From Pseudomonas sp. GM80 (GTDB lineage Bacteria > Pseudomonadota > Gammaproteobacteria > Pseudomonadales > Pseudomonadaceae): a stretch of 33,156 nucleotides of DNA. The notes under the pieces were generated by a model. It had not been told where the DNA came from and made no database searches. It saw only the letters and a list, made by a program, of their open reading frames with translations. Positions 23,724 to 33,137 of the stretch are shown here, one piece after another (positions within the stretch are counted from its first letter, which is position 1; every line of letters begins with the position of its first letter). Where the stretch lies: NCBI RefSeq assembly GCF_000282515.1, contig NZ_AKJD01000075.1, positions 1 to 33,156 on the forward strand. Reading direction: 5' to 3'. A program made the translations under genes and the position numbers.

Positions 23724-23745
23724 CACCTGTCAGGTCTGACAGGTG
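23724..23745. promoter_or_regulatory. lux/las-box-like palindrome upstream of the short Ig-like gene
   Basis: CACCTGTCAG and CTGACAGGTG are perfect 10-bp arms around GT. The core CTGTCAG-GT-CTGACAG fits the CT-N12-AG pattern of LuxR-type (las/rhl/ppu) boxes. Its centre is 71.5 nt from the start codon at 23663. The same element at the same distance precedes the paralogue at 28119. Confidence 0.72.
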
Positions 23746-23871
23746 GGGCGAGTTTGTGCCCGGCAGTGAACTGTTTTGAGTTGAGAGTCTTGAACAATTA
23801 GAAGCTGGATCAAACTATCGCAGCCTTCGGCAGCACCTGCTGTTTGTGCGGGTTTGAGGTTACGGTTTAGA

Positions 23872-23894
23872 GTGGTCGGCCACACAGCGACCAC
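23872..23894 (+). other. hairpin just upstream of the acetyltransferase ribosome binding site
   Basis: GTGGTCG (23872-23878) and CGACCAC (23888-23894) form a perfect 7-bp stem with a 9-nt loop, directly before GGAAGGA. It could be an operator or an mRNA structure next to the binding site. Confidence 0.3.
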
Positions 23895-23907
23895 GGAAGG
23901 ACCTGCC

Positions 23908-24426
23908 ATGCCTGAACACAACGACGCCATTCATATCGCGCGTTTCAACGAAAGCCACGTCGAGGGCATCACTGCGCTGTACAACGATCCGTTCGTGACT
24001 CGGCAGGTGCTGCAAATGCCGTTTCAGTCCACCGAGGTCTGGCGCAAACGCGTGATGCCGGACAATGAGCGAGTGGTGCAACTGGTGGCGCTGCATCAGG
24101 GCGTGGTGATTGGCAATCTCGGGCTGGAAAACTATTCACGGATCCGGCGCAGCCACGCCGGCAGTATCGGCATGGGTGTCGCCGTGGCATGGCAGCGCAA
24201 AGGGGTCGGTTCCCGGTTGCTGGCGGCGGCGCTGGAGGTGGCCGACAACTGGATGAATCTGCACCGCGTCGAACTGTCGGTGTACGCCGATAACGAGGCG
24301 GCGATCGGTCTCTACCGTAAATTCGGCTTCGAGGCCGAGGGGCTGTTCCGTGACTACGCGGTGCGCGACGGGCAATGGGTGGACACCTTGAGCATGGCGC
24401 GCTTGCGCCACGTCGCCAAAGCCTGA
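23908..24426 (+). CDS. GNAT N-acetyltransferase, YhhY-like
   Basis: 172 residues with a complete GNAT fold. The acetyl-CoA loop reads VAWQRKGVGSRLL, followed by ADNWMNLHRVELSVYADNEAAIGLYRKFGFEAEGLFRDYAVRDGQWVD. The pattern follows E. coli YhhY closely (DNW, RxELxV, DNxxAIxxYxKxGFExEG). YhhY acetylates amino acids and has been linked to detoxifying some amino-acid-like compounds; the substrate here is not known. GGAAGGA lies 6 nt before the ATG. It ends one base from the convergent racemase gene. Confidence 0.88.
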   Translation: MPEHNDAIHIARFNESHVEGITALYNDPFVTRQVLQMPFQSTEVWRKRVMPDNERVVQLVALHQGVVIGNLGLENYSRIRRSHAGSIGMGVAVAWQRKGVGSRLLAAALEVADNWMNLHRVELSVYADNEAAIGLYRKFGFEAEGLFRDYAVRDGQWVDTLSMARLRHVAKA

Positions 24427-24427
24427 A

Positions 24428-25120
24428 TCAGTCGCCCAAGGCGAACGCCACCGCCGACTGCGCATGCAGCTCGGTGGTGTCGAGCAGGGGCACAGCGCTG
24501 TGTTCGGGTTTGATCAGCAGGCCGATTTCCGTGCAGCCGAGAATGATCGCTTGAGCACCGCGCGCGGTCAGCGATTCAATCACCTGCCGGTAGGTCTGGC
24601 GCGATGTCTCGCTGATGACGCCCACGCAGAGTTCTTCATAAATGATCCGGTGTACGTCCCTGCGCTCGGCGTCGTCCGGTATCAACACGGTCAAACCCCG
24701 GGCAATCAAGCGCTGCTTGAGGAAGTCCTGCTCCATGGTGAATGCAGTCCCCAGCAGCCCAACGGTCCGTGCTTCGATATCCAGCGCCGCCTGGGCGGCC
24801 GGTTCGGCAATGTGCAGAAACGGAATGGCGATCGCCGCCTGAATCTGCTCCGCGACCTTGTGCATGGTGTTGGTACACAGCACCACGCACTCCGCACCGC
24901 CTGCTTGCAGCCTGCGGGCGGCGTCCACCAGAATCGCTGCGGCATCGTCCCAGCGCCCGGCGTGCTGGGCTTGTTCGACCGGGCCGAAGTCGACGCTGTA
25001 CATCAATAGCTGTGCAGAGCGCAGTGGCCCGAGGCGGTCGCGCACTTGCTGATTGATCAGTCGATAGTATTCAGCGCTGGACTCCCAGCTCATGCCGCCG
25101 ATCAGGCCGATGGTACGCAT
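24428..25120 (-). CDS. aspartate/glutamate racemase family protein
   Basis: 230 residues from ATG 25120 (GAGGA 6 nt upstream). The fold starts MRTIGLIGGMSWESS, typical of aspartate-racemase (YgeA-like) enzymes. Both catalytic cysteines are visible, Cys82 in LCTNTMH and Cys196 in GCTEI, so it should be an active cofactor-independent racemase. The substrate (Asp, Glu or another amino acid) is not told by the sequence. It is monocistronic and convergent with the acetyltransferase. Confidence 0.92.
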   Translation of the reverse strand: MRTIGLIGGMSWESSAEYYRLINQQVRDRLGPLRSAQLLMYSVDFGPVEQAQHAGRWDDAAAILVDAARRLQAGGAECVVLCTNTMHKVAEQIQAAIAIPFLHIAEPAAQAALDIEARTVGLLGTAFTMEQDFLKQRLIARGLTVLIPDDAERRDVHRIIYEELCVGVISETSRQTYRQVIESLTARGAQAIILGCTEIGLLIKPEHSAVPLLDTTELHAQSAVAFALGD

Positions 25121-25235
25121 TGAAATTCCTCGGGCAATGACCCGGTGGGTATGTCCGGGTCTGCCCGCAGTGTCCATGTGTTCAACGCGTGTTGCCAGCG
25201 CCAATCAACTGTATCGCTGATCTTTTACCCAAGTG

Positions 25236-25691
25236 TCATGGTGCGGGCTCCGGCAACGGCTCCGTGTGGTTGCAACCTGCTGCCAAGGTTTTGTCGTAGC
25301 CGACATCCGGACGACCTGGTTCGATAAACCATTCCGGTTTGTCGCGAGCGATCGCCAGATGGCAAATCACCTGATGGCGCATGCCATGGGTGTTGGCCCA
25401 ATAGCGGCTGTTGGAGTAGTCGCGCGTCAGTTCATCCCACAGAAACGGTGTCGAGTCGGGTTGGGTTTCACGGCCGCAGGGCGTCGGTGTAATCGCAAAC
25501 GATCATTGGTGGTCCCGGTAAACCCACTTGGCGCTTTGAATGTATCTATCGCAGCGCACAACGGTGATCGAGGTGCGGTCGGAGGCCGTTTTCAGCGCTT
25601 GCGCCTGTGCAACTGAACCGAGCCCCATGAGCAAGCCGATGCTTGCCGCCGCGTACATCAGGCCATTTGCAAACGTGCGGGAGCGGCTCAT
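25236..25691 (-). pseudogene. small exported protein gene broken by an in-frame TGA
   Basis: The frame opens at ATG 25691, overlapping the lipoprotein stop by four bases (ATGA), and encodes a signal peptide (about 1-30, ending SVAQA) plus QALKTASDRTSITVVRCDRY and YIQSAKWVYRDHQ. A TGA at 25503-25505 then stops it at 62 residues. The same frame stays open and protein-like for 88 more codons (PFLWDELTRDYSNSRYWANT, then HGMRHQVICHLAIARDKPEW, ending EPLPEPAP) to a TGA at 25236. With one codon changed (TGG to TGA is a single base) it would be a 151-residue exported protein. Either a recent nonsense mutation or a sequencing error explains this best. Confidence 0.8.
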
Positions 25692-26656
25692 TGCGTCACC
25701 GCCTGATCGGCTGCATCGTAGGTGAACGTGGCGGTGCCGATATTCGCGGCAGAGGGGGTCAGACGAATGATCGGCACGACGATTTTCGGGTTGGTCGAAT
25801 TATGAAAATCCTTCTGGTTGTATTGGGCGTCGGCCAGGCCTTTGTTGTCCCCACCGTAGATATAGAAGAAGGCCATGAGCGGAAACTGATTCGGGGGGGC
25901 ACTTTGCGTGCAGGACTTTTTCGGATCGGTCGAGGTCGGGTCGCACCAGGTCTTGACCAGCAGTTCGTTGTGTTCATTGACGCCACTGACGCCTGCCAGG
26001 CCTCTGGCGCGTATGGATTGATAGAAGGCCGGCGCTGCCAGGTGATTGCGACCATCACTGACGTCGAAGGCGCATTGACGCTGGTTGGGGTTGCCACCGG
26101 GTATTGACCAGACCGCATACCATTGCTCTGCGGTGGTTACGCCAGCGTTTTGGCAAAGTCGGCTCTGGGTGGGGTAGTCAGGGTGAGCAACGCAGACGGC
26201 ATTGGTGTTGCGGGTTGTTGTCCAGGCGTCATATGGATAAGCGCACAGGTAGTCGAGATCGTATTTTTCCTTGGGGGCGCCGAAGATCGGAAAGATGATA
26301 TAGCCGTTATTGTTCCCCCATGCCAGGCGCCCGAAGTTGGCATCCTTGCGCAGATAGGAAAAGGACACGCCGCCACTTTTCACCGAGGTGGGGCTGGGAT
26401 CCCAGACCTTGTACTTCTGGGCCGGGTCTTTCTCGGTGACCCTCAGAGTCACGCCTGAACAGAGAAAGGCTGGTCGCGAATCAATGCCATTGCAGTTGGC
26501 GGATGTCAGCCCGTAAAGCCGGGTGAGCTCTGTCGCGACAGCGGCGCCATCGAGGACTTGAATGTCGCGGGTGCTGACGATCTCGGGCGGTTGGGTCGCG
26601 GTCTGTACGCACCCGGCCAATAAAGCGATAACCAGTAAACCGAATATTTTACGCAT
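25688..26656 (-). CDS. secreted/outer-membrane lipoprotein, tentatively halovibrin-like
   Basis: 322 residues from ATG 26656 (AAGGA 7 nt upstream). The lipobox ALLAGC puts the lipid anchor at Cys16. The mature part has many Cys (NCNGI, FLCSG, YLCAY, VCVAH, RLCQN, KTWCD, SCTQ) that could form disulfides, and motifs such as SRPAFLCSGVTLRV, WDPSPTSVKSGGVSFSYLRKD and AEQWYAVWSIPGGN. It reminds me of pseudomonad proteins annotated as halovibrins (HvnA/HvnC), but I am not sure of that name. It lies 74 nt after the long Ig-like gene and overlaps the broken small gene, so the three probably form one operon under the lux-box-like site. Confidence 0.78.
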   Translation of the reverse strand: MRKIFGLLVIALLAGCVQTATQPPEIVSTRDIQVLDGAAVATELTRLYGLTSANCNGIDSRPAFLCSGVTLRVTEKDPAQKYKVWDPSPTSVKSGGVSFSYLRKDANFGRLAWGNNNGYIIFPIFGAPKEKYDLDYLCAYPYDAWTTTRNTNAVCVAHPDYPTQSRLCQNAGVTTAEQWYAVWSIPGGNPNQRQCAFDVSDGRNHLAAPAFYQSIRARGLAGVSGVNEHNELLVKTWCDPTSTDPKKSCTQSAPPNQFPLMAFFYIYGGDNKGLADAQYNQKDFHNSTNPKIVVPIIRLTPSAANIGTATFTYDAADQAVTQ

Positions 26657-26730
26657 GACGAATTCCTTGTCGTGGTGGGACAACGTTTGCAGAGACTTTC
26701 AGTGAGCGATTTGCGCGTGGTCGAGTACCG

Positions 26731-28119
26731 TTACAGCGTGACTCGCAGGCACCACGAAAAAATGATGGGATCAGTGCTGCCCACACGTTTCAGCGTGTAG
26801 TTGAACAACACGTCCTTCCCCCGGTTCTCCGTGAGCCACGCCGACGGAACCGCAACATCGGTGTAATTCGCCTGCCCGATGTACAACTCGTCGCCATAAC
26901 GGGTGGTGACACCGTGCAGCGCGATCCGGTATTTGTAAGTGGCTTCAAGCGTCGGGTAATAAATTCGCAGATTGGTCTTGGCAGCGTTCAGAGTCGGTTC
27001 CGGGAGGGCGTGTTTTTGCGCTGTGATTCGAAGATCGAGCTCCTTGGAAGGGACGTCGGTGGTGGTACCTGGCAACTGGACCGTATACGAAACCTTTGCA
27101 TTGCTGCGGATGCTGTCGACCACTTCCAGTCGCGGCACTTTGAAGGTCAGGATTTGCCCAGGCGTGTTGACTGTCTGGACATCACTGATCCATCTGAAAT
27201 TACGACCGGCGAATATGGCTTTGACGCGTTGCCCGGTGTTGGAGCCGGTGTACGCAACCTCGACAGTGGCGAAATCCTCTCGATAGAAGTCGCGCTCGAA
27301 ATTGATGACCGTGCCATTTGCGTCCTTGGCTTCCAGCACTTTCGGGGCGGTCAGGTCGAGGTCGACGCGTTTGACGTGGACGTCGATGAGGGTTGTCCGC
27401 GACCAGATGGCATTCGGGCCTGAGGAGTTGCCAATGACGTCCGTCACCCTGAAGCGCAATGCGAACTGAGGATTGTCCTGCCAGAAATCAGCGGTGGTCA
27501 GTCTGATGACGATTTGCTGGGCAGTGGCTTCGGCAGCGGTCACGGTGTGTTTTTTGTCGCCGGGTTTGCTGTCAAGGTAGAGCGTAATGACATCGCCCAG
27601 GCGCATATGAATGTATTGCAGTTTGACATCCACGCCCTGACTGGCGCGATCGGCATTGACCCCATTGGCGACCACATCGGCCGGTAGTGTCATGATCAGG
27701 TTTGGGTTGTCGCCGGAACCTGTCACTTCGCTGCCAGGGCGCGGTGTGTGGAAGAGAATTTTCAGGTCGAGAGAGGTTTCGGGTTGTTGGGGGGGTCTTG
27801 TCACGCGCAAGCGCATCAGGTTGATGCCGTTCGCGAGCTTGGTGGTTGGAAGGTTCAGATCGAATGGTTTGTTCTCTTCACCAGCCATAATGACTTTACT
27901 GGCGTCTGCAGTGTTGGAGCCGTTTAGCAACACGTCCGCCTTGTCATCCTTGTTTTGGTTGAGCCAGGGATCGATCCGCAGCGTGATGAAGCCGTTTTGG
28001 TCCAGCGAAAGCGGAATGCCGCCGTGCGGGTTATCGGGATGGATGATCGGTGAAACCCAGCCGGGGATCTTCGGCGGGATAATGTCCGACTGTCGAGTCC
28101 CGTTTTTTGTGTCTGCCAT
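26731..28119 (-). CDS. Ig-like-repeat protein, long paralogue
   Basis: 462 residues from ATG 28119 (GGAG 8 nt upstream). It has no signal peptide and is beta-rich throughout, with about three to four repeat units. One unit (about 110-265, with LKILFHTPRPGSEVTGSGDN, LPADVVANGVNADRASQG and FRVTDVIGNSSGPNAIWS) matches the C-terminal half of the 263-residue protein at 22872-23663. Function unknown; the lack of an export signal suggests a cytoplasmic role or export by a non-Sec route. It is the first gene of the lux-box-preceded operon with the lipoprotein gene. Confidence 0.8.
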   Translation of the reverse strand: MADTKNGTRQSDIIPPKIPGWVSPIIHPDNPHGGIPLSLDQNGFITLRIDPWLNQNKDDKADVLLNGSNTADASKVIMAGEENKPFDLNLPTTKLANGINLMRLRVTRPPQQPETSLDLKILFHTPRPGSEVTGSGDNPNLIMTLPADVVANGVNADRASQGVDVKLQYIHMRLGDVITLYLDSKPGDKKHTVTAAEATAQQIVIRLTTADFWQDNPQFALRFRVTDVIGNSSGPNAIWSRTTLIDVHVKRVDLDLTAPKVLEAKDANGTVINFERDFYREDFATVEVAYTGSNTGQRVKAIFAGRNFRWISDVQTVNTPGQILTFKVPRLEVVDSIRSNAKVSYTVQLPGTTTDVPSKELDLRITAQKHALPEPTLNAAKTNLRIYYPTLEATYKYRIALHGVTTRYGDELYIGQANYTDVAVPSAWLTENRGKDVLFNYTLKRVGSTDPIIFSWCLRVTL

Positions 28120-28182
28120 GTCACCCGCTCCCGTTATCTGCCGTTGAGCAGTCATCTAATCCGCTGTGGCGCTTTGTGCCTA

Positions 28183-28198
28183 CTGTCAGATCTGACAG
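28183..28198. promoter_or_regulatory. lux/las-box-like palindrome upstream of the long Ig-like gene
   Basis: CTGTCAGATCTGACAG is a perfect 16-bp palindrome fitting the CT-N12-AG pattern of LuxR-type boxes. Its centre lies 71.5 nt upstream of ATG 28119, the same as for the copy at 23724-23745. It is also upstream of the divergent gene at 28331 and could affect both. Confidence 0.75.
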
Positions 28199-28330
28199 GG
28201 GAGGTGCCGAAATCCATACCGTTCGTCGCTGCGAGCCATTGCCGGGATCAATGGCGTTTGCAGGATTAACGTACGGGCGTCCCTCGATCTGCCACTATCA
28301 AGCTTCGCAAGCTCCCCGAGGATCGTTCCA

Positions 28331-28822
28331 ATGAATGACGTACAACAACTGGGCGAGATGCTTCGTCACTACGCCGAAAGCGAAGCGCACAAAAAACGAT
28401 TGTTCGAGACCCAGTCGGCGACATGGGCAGCGCGGATTGCTGAGCTGTTTGCGCAGATTCAGCAATGGCTGGAACCGGTGCAGGCGCCTCATCTGCTGGA
28501 AGTGAGCCGTGAAGCCTATGTCGCCTTCGGACCGAGCACGCCGGTGGAAACCTCGACCTTCAAGACCGAAAAGCTGAGCATCGTGATTGCCGGCAAACCG
28601 GTGGAGTTCGTGCCCGATGTGATGGGCAGCGCGGGCCAGATCTCACTGGCAGTGATGGGCCTGACCGCGGCGCGGTATGGCAGTATTTCGCTGGTGGGGT
28701 TGGCGGACGGTCAGTGGCAATGGCGCAAGACCAACGGGCTGAAAGATCCCGACACGTTCGTGTTTGATGCGAACTTCCTCGCGCAGCAATTGCAAAGCCT
28801 GATCCCGCGCGACCGCAACTGA
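28331..28822 (+). CDS. small soluble protein of unknown function
   Basis: 163 residues without signal or membrane segment. The first half is helical (MLRHYAESEAHKKRLFETQS), the second beta-rich (LSIVIAGKPVEFVPDVMG, AARYGSISLVGLADGQWQWR). I do not recognise the family; codon use and a GAGGA about 8 nt before the ATG support a real gene. It is divergent from the long Ig-like gene with the lux-box-like site between them (140 nt from this start). Confidence 0.78.
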   Translation: MNDVQQLGEMLRHYAESEAHKKRLFETQSATWAARIAELFAQIQQWLEPVQAPHLLEVSREAYVAFGPSTPVETSTFKTEKLSIVIAGKPVEFVPDVMGSAGQISLAVMGLTAARYGSISLVGLADGQWQWRKTNGLKDPDTFVFDANFLAQQLQSLIPRDRN

Positions 28823-28847
28823 TCCAGAACCTGAATTTGCACGCAAG

Positions 28848-28965
28848 CCTGTAGGAGCTGCCGCAGGCTGCGATCTTTTGATCTTGGGACGCAGAGCGTC
28901 CTCGGCTGCATTCCCACGCAGAGCGTGGGAACGATCGATCGCAGCCTGCGGCAGCTCCTACAGGG
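28848..28965. repeat. composite REP-type element (two families nested)
   Basis: Outer arms CCTGTAGGAGCTGCCGCAGG and CCTGCGGCAGCTCCTACAGG form a near-perfect inverted repeat. The centre holds GGACGCAGAGCGTCC and CATTCCCACGC with GCGTGGGAACGATCG, which is part of the different family seen at 9080-9186. One element seems to have inserted into, or recombined with, another. Confidence 0.85.
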
Positions 28966-28970
28966 GGGAA

Positions 28971-29189
28971 TTACATGTCGAGGTTGATCCAGCCGGGTTT
29001 GGCCACCTCTGGCGCCACCGCGTTTACGGTTTTACCAGTGGCCCGCTCAACCCGCCGCGCCACTTCCGGGTCATCGGCAAACGGCACCATGCTTGCTTCA
29101 TCCAGGCTGTCCGCCGTCTCCCGCCGCAAGCAGTACTCCACCGCCAGCCACAGAAACACCACGCCCAACACATCAAAGAAAATCTCCAT
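28971..29189 (-). CDS. small membrane protein next to the orphan CcoN
   Basis: 72 residues from ATG 29189 (GGGAG 9 nt upstream). One N-terminal helix (EIFFDVLGVVFLWLAVEYCL) is followed by a soluble tail. It begins 18 nt after the ccoN-like stop and corresponds by position to PA4134. It may be an accessory subunit of the oxidase; the function is unknown. Confidence 0.75.
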   Translation of the reverse strand: MEIFFDVLGVVFLWLAVEYCLRRETADSLDEASMVPFADDPEVARRVERATGKTVNAVAPEVAKPGWINLDM

Positions 29190-29207
29190 CACGAGCGGCT
29201 CCCTGCC

Positions 29208-30635
29208 TCAGGCGATCTGTGCTTCACGGTGGGCCAGCGCGACGTCCGCAACCCGCACCGTACGCCACACGTTGTAGGCCATCAGCAACATCCCCGTGAG
29301 GAAGAACACCCCGCCGGCAAAGCGCACGATGAACCCTGGATGACTGGCCTGCAGGGCTTCGACGAACGAATAGGTCAGCGTCCCGTCCTCGTTGATCGCC
29401 CGCCACATCAGGCCCTGAGTGATGCCGTTGACCCACATCGAAGCGATGTACAACACCGTGCCGATGGTCGCCAGCCAGAAGTGCAGGTTGATCAGCGGCG
29501 TGCTGTACATCTGCTCGCGGCCAAAGACTTTCGGCACCATGTGATAGGTCGCGCCGAAAGTGATCATTGCCACCCAGCCCAAGGCGCCGGCGTGTACGTG
29601 GCCGATGGTCCAGTCGGTGTAGTGGGAGAGGGCATTGACCGTTTTGATCGCCATCATCGGCCCTTCGAAGGTCGACATGCCGTAGAACGCCAGCGACAGC
29701 ACGAGGAAGCGCAGGATCGGGTCGGTGCGCAACTTATGCCAGGCGCCGGACAAGGTCATCATGCCGTTGATCATCCCGCCCCAGCTCGGCGCGAGCAGGA
29801 TCAGCGACATCGCCATGCCCAGTGACTGTGCCCAGTCCGGCAGCGCGGTGTAGTGCAAGTGATGCGGGCCGGCCCAGATGTACAGGGTGATCAGCGCCCA
29901 GAAATGCACGATCGACAACCGATACGAATACACCGGGCGGTTGACCTGTTTCGGCACGAAGTAATACATCATGCCGAGGAAGCCGGTGGTCAAGAAGAAG
30001 CCCACCGCGTTGTGCCCGTACCACCACTGCACCATCGCATCGGTGGCGCCGGCATACACCGGATACGACTTGAACCAGTCCACCGGAATCGACAGGTGAT
30101 TGACCACGTGGAGCATGGCGATCACCAGAATGAACGCGCCGAAAAACCAGTTGCCGACGTAGATGTGCTTGGTCTTGCGCTGCACCACGGTGGTGAAGAA
30201 CACCACGGCGTAGGCGACCCAGACCACGGCCATCCACACCGCGCCAGAGAATTCGATCTCGGCATATTCCTTGGTGGTGGTGTAGCCCAGCGGCAGGGTG
30301 ATCAGCATGATCACGATCACCGATTGCCAGCCCCAGAAAGTGAACGCGGCGAGGGTGTCGGAATACAGTCGCACCTGGCAGGTACGCTGCACCGCGTAGT
30401 AACTGGCGGCGAATTGCGCGCTGCCGGCGAAGCCGAAAATCACCAGGCTGGTGTGCAAAGGGCGCAAGCGGCCGAAGGTGGTCCACGGCAGGTCCAGGTT
30501 CATCTCTGGCCACACCAGTTGCGAGGCGATCAAAACCCCCATCGCCATCCCCACCACACCCCAGAAAATCGTCGCGATGACGAATTGGCGGACGACCTTG
30601 TAGTTGTAAGCCTGTCCGATTGTTGCTGTGCTCAT
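29208..30635 (-). CDS. ccoN4: cbb3-type cytochrome oxidase catalytic subunit, orphan (CcoN4-like)
   Basis: 475 residues from ATG 30635, with about 12 membrane helices. All catalytic ligands are visible: haem b His61 and His348, haem b3 His346, Cu(B) His208, His258 and His259, and the cross-linked Tyr252. It is therefore a complete active-site subunit. No ccoO, ccoQ or ccoP gene follows, so it must use partners from another locus. The neighbourhood (small membrane protein, NirA-like reductase, DUF934) matches P. aeruginosa PA4133 (ccoN4), reported to mix into cbb3 complexes and to support growth with phenazines and cyanide (recalled). The symbol is by synteny. Confidence 0.88.
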   Translation of the reverse strand: MSTATIGQAYNYKVVRQFVIATIFWGVVGMAMGVLIASQLVWPEMNLDLPWTTFGRLRPLHTSLVIFGFAGSAQFAASYYAVQRTCQVRLYSDTLAAFTFWGWQSVIVIMLITLPLGYTTTKEYAEIEFSGAVWMAVVWVAYAVVFFTTVVQRKTKHIYVGNWFFGAFILVIAMLHVVNHLSIPVDWFKSYPVYAGATDAMVQWWYGHNAVGFFLTTGFLGMMYYFVPKQVNRPVYSYRLSIVHFWALITLYIWAGPHHLHYTALPDWAQSLGMAMSLILLAPSWGGMINGMMTLSGAWHKLRTDPILRFLVLSLAFYGMSTFEGPMMAIKTVNALSHYTDWTIGHVHAGALGWVAMITFGATYHMVPKVFGREQMYSTPLINLHFWLATIGTVLYIASMWVNGITQGLMWRAINEDGTLTYSFVEALQASHPGFIVRFAGGVFFLTGMLLMAYNVWRTVRVADVALAHREAQIA

Positions 30636-30857
30636 GGTCAGTTCATCCACGGTTGCAAAGTCTTGCCAGGCCACCCGGTCTGGCATGAGCTGCACTGTAG
30701 AAACCCCACCAGAAACAAAACAGGCTCAGGAATCTTTCATTTGTGCGGATCAGATTGAAGTGCTGGCTGCGGCGTTCTGCCGCGCCCTGATATGGTTTTT
30801 ATCGCTTCAGGTGAATCTGTAACGTGCTGCGCTGCATCGGCATAGTGCTATCAAAAT

Positions 30858-30947
30858 CTGTAGGCCTTCGCCTGGTCGCGATAGCGGTGTGTCAGTCAAC
30901 AGCAGTTGCCTGACACACCGCTATCGCGACCAGGCGAAGGCCTACAG
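30858..30947. repeat. perfect 38-bp inverted repeat upstream of the nitrite/sulfite reductase gene
   Basis: The left arm 30858-30895 (starting CTGTAGGCCTTCGCCTGG) and right arm 30910-30947 (ending AGGCGAAGGCCTACAG) are perfectly complementary over 38 bp with a 14-nt loop, in which CAAC and GTTG can pair further. It ends 33 nt before the start codon at 30981. The family resembles Pseudomonas REP elements. The rest of the 30636-30980 gap shows no gene or clear regulator site. Confidence 0.9.
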
Positions 30948-30980
30948 GAATTGTGTGCGTCCTGATGAGGTGGCAGTGGC

Positions 30981-32650
<1,670 letters not shown>

Positions 32651-32654
<4 letters not shown>

Positions 32655-33130
32655 ACAATCTGTTGCGGCTGGAGCAGGGCGTGGCGCGGATCGTGACGGA
32701 CGATCCGTGGACGCTCATACGTGAGCCCTCGACGCCGAGGCCGGGTGGTTTGCTGATGTTGCCGCTGGCACACTGGCTGGAGTCACCCTCGACCCACGCC
32801 GTGTGGCTCGGCCCGGACGATGAGGTGGAAAGCCTGGTGCCGTGGCTCGCATCACTGCCGTTGATCGCACTCGACTTCCCGAGTTTTCGCGATGGCCGCG
32901 CCTACAGTCAGGCGTATCTGTTGCGCAGTCGGTTCGGGTGGGCCGGGGAGTTGCGCGCGATTGGTGATGTGCTGCGTGATCAGCTCAGCCATATGCGCCA
33001 GTGCGGGTTTGACAGTTTTGCGGTGCATGAGGACAAATCGGCTGAGGATGCGCTGAAAGGATTGGCTGGCATGAGCGTGTTGTATGGGCGTTCGGTGATC
33101 GAGCCGCGTCCGCTTTTTCGTCGGCGTTGA
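32651..33130 (+). CDS. DUF934 protein, partner of the siroheme reductase
   Basis: 159 residues. The pattern LIALDFPSFRDGRAYSQAYLLRSRFGWAGELRAIGDVLRDQLSHMRQCGFDSF is the DUF934 signature. DUF934 genes regularly follow cysI/nirA-type reductase genes and are thought to help sulfite/nitrite reduction. Translation is coupled to nirA by the ATGA overlap. Confidence 0.92.
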
Positions 33131-33137
33131 CGGTTTG

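Noticed and set aside
23819..23836. CGCAGCCTTCGGCAGC as a REP element
   Set aside because: Only one arm is present and there is no mirror arm nearby; at most a degenerate half-element.
25503..25505. TGA as a selenocysteine or recoded codon
   Set aside because: I see no reason to expect Sec here; a TGG-to-TGA mutation is simpler. No SECIS-like hairpin was recognised directly after the codon by eye.
28878..29825. Open frame (315 codons) on the plus strand
   Set aside because: It begins in the REP element and then runs antisense to the small membrane protein and ccoN genes.
30753..30768. ANR/FNR-type box upstream of ccoN
   Set aside because: The nearest string only loosely matches TTGAT-N4-ATCAA, with several mismatches in the half-sites.
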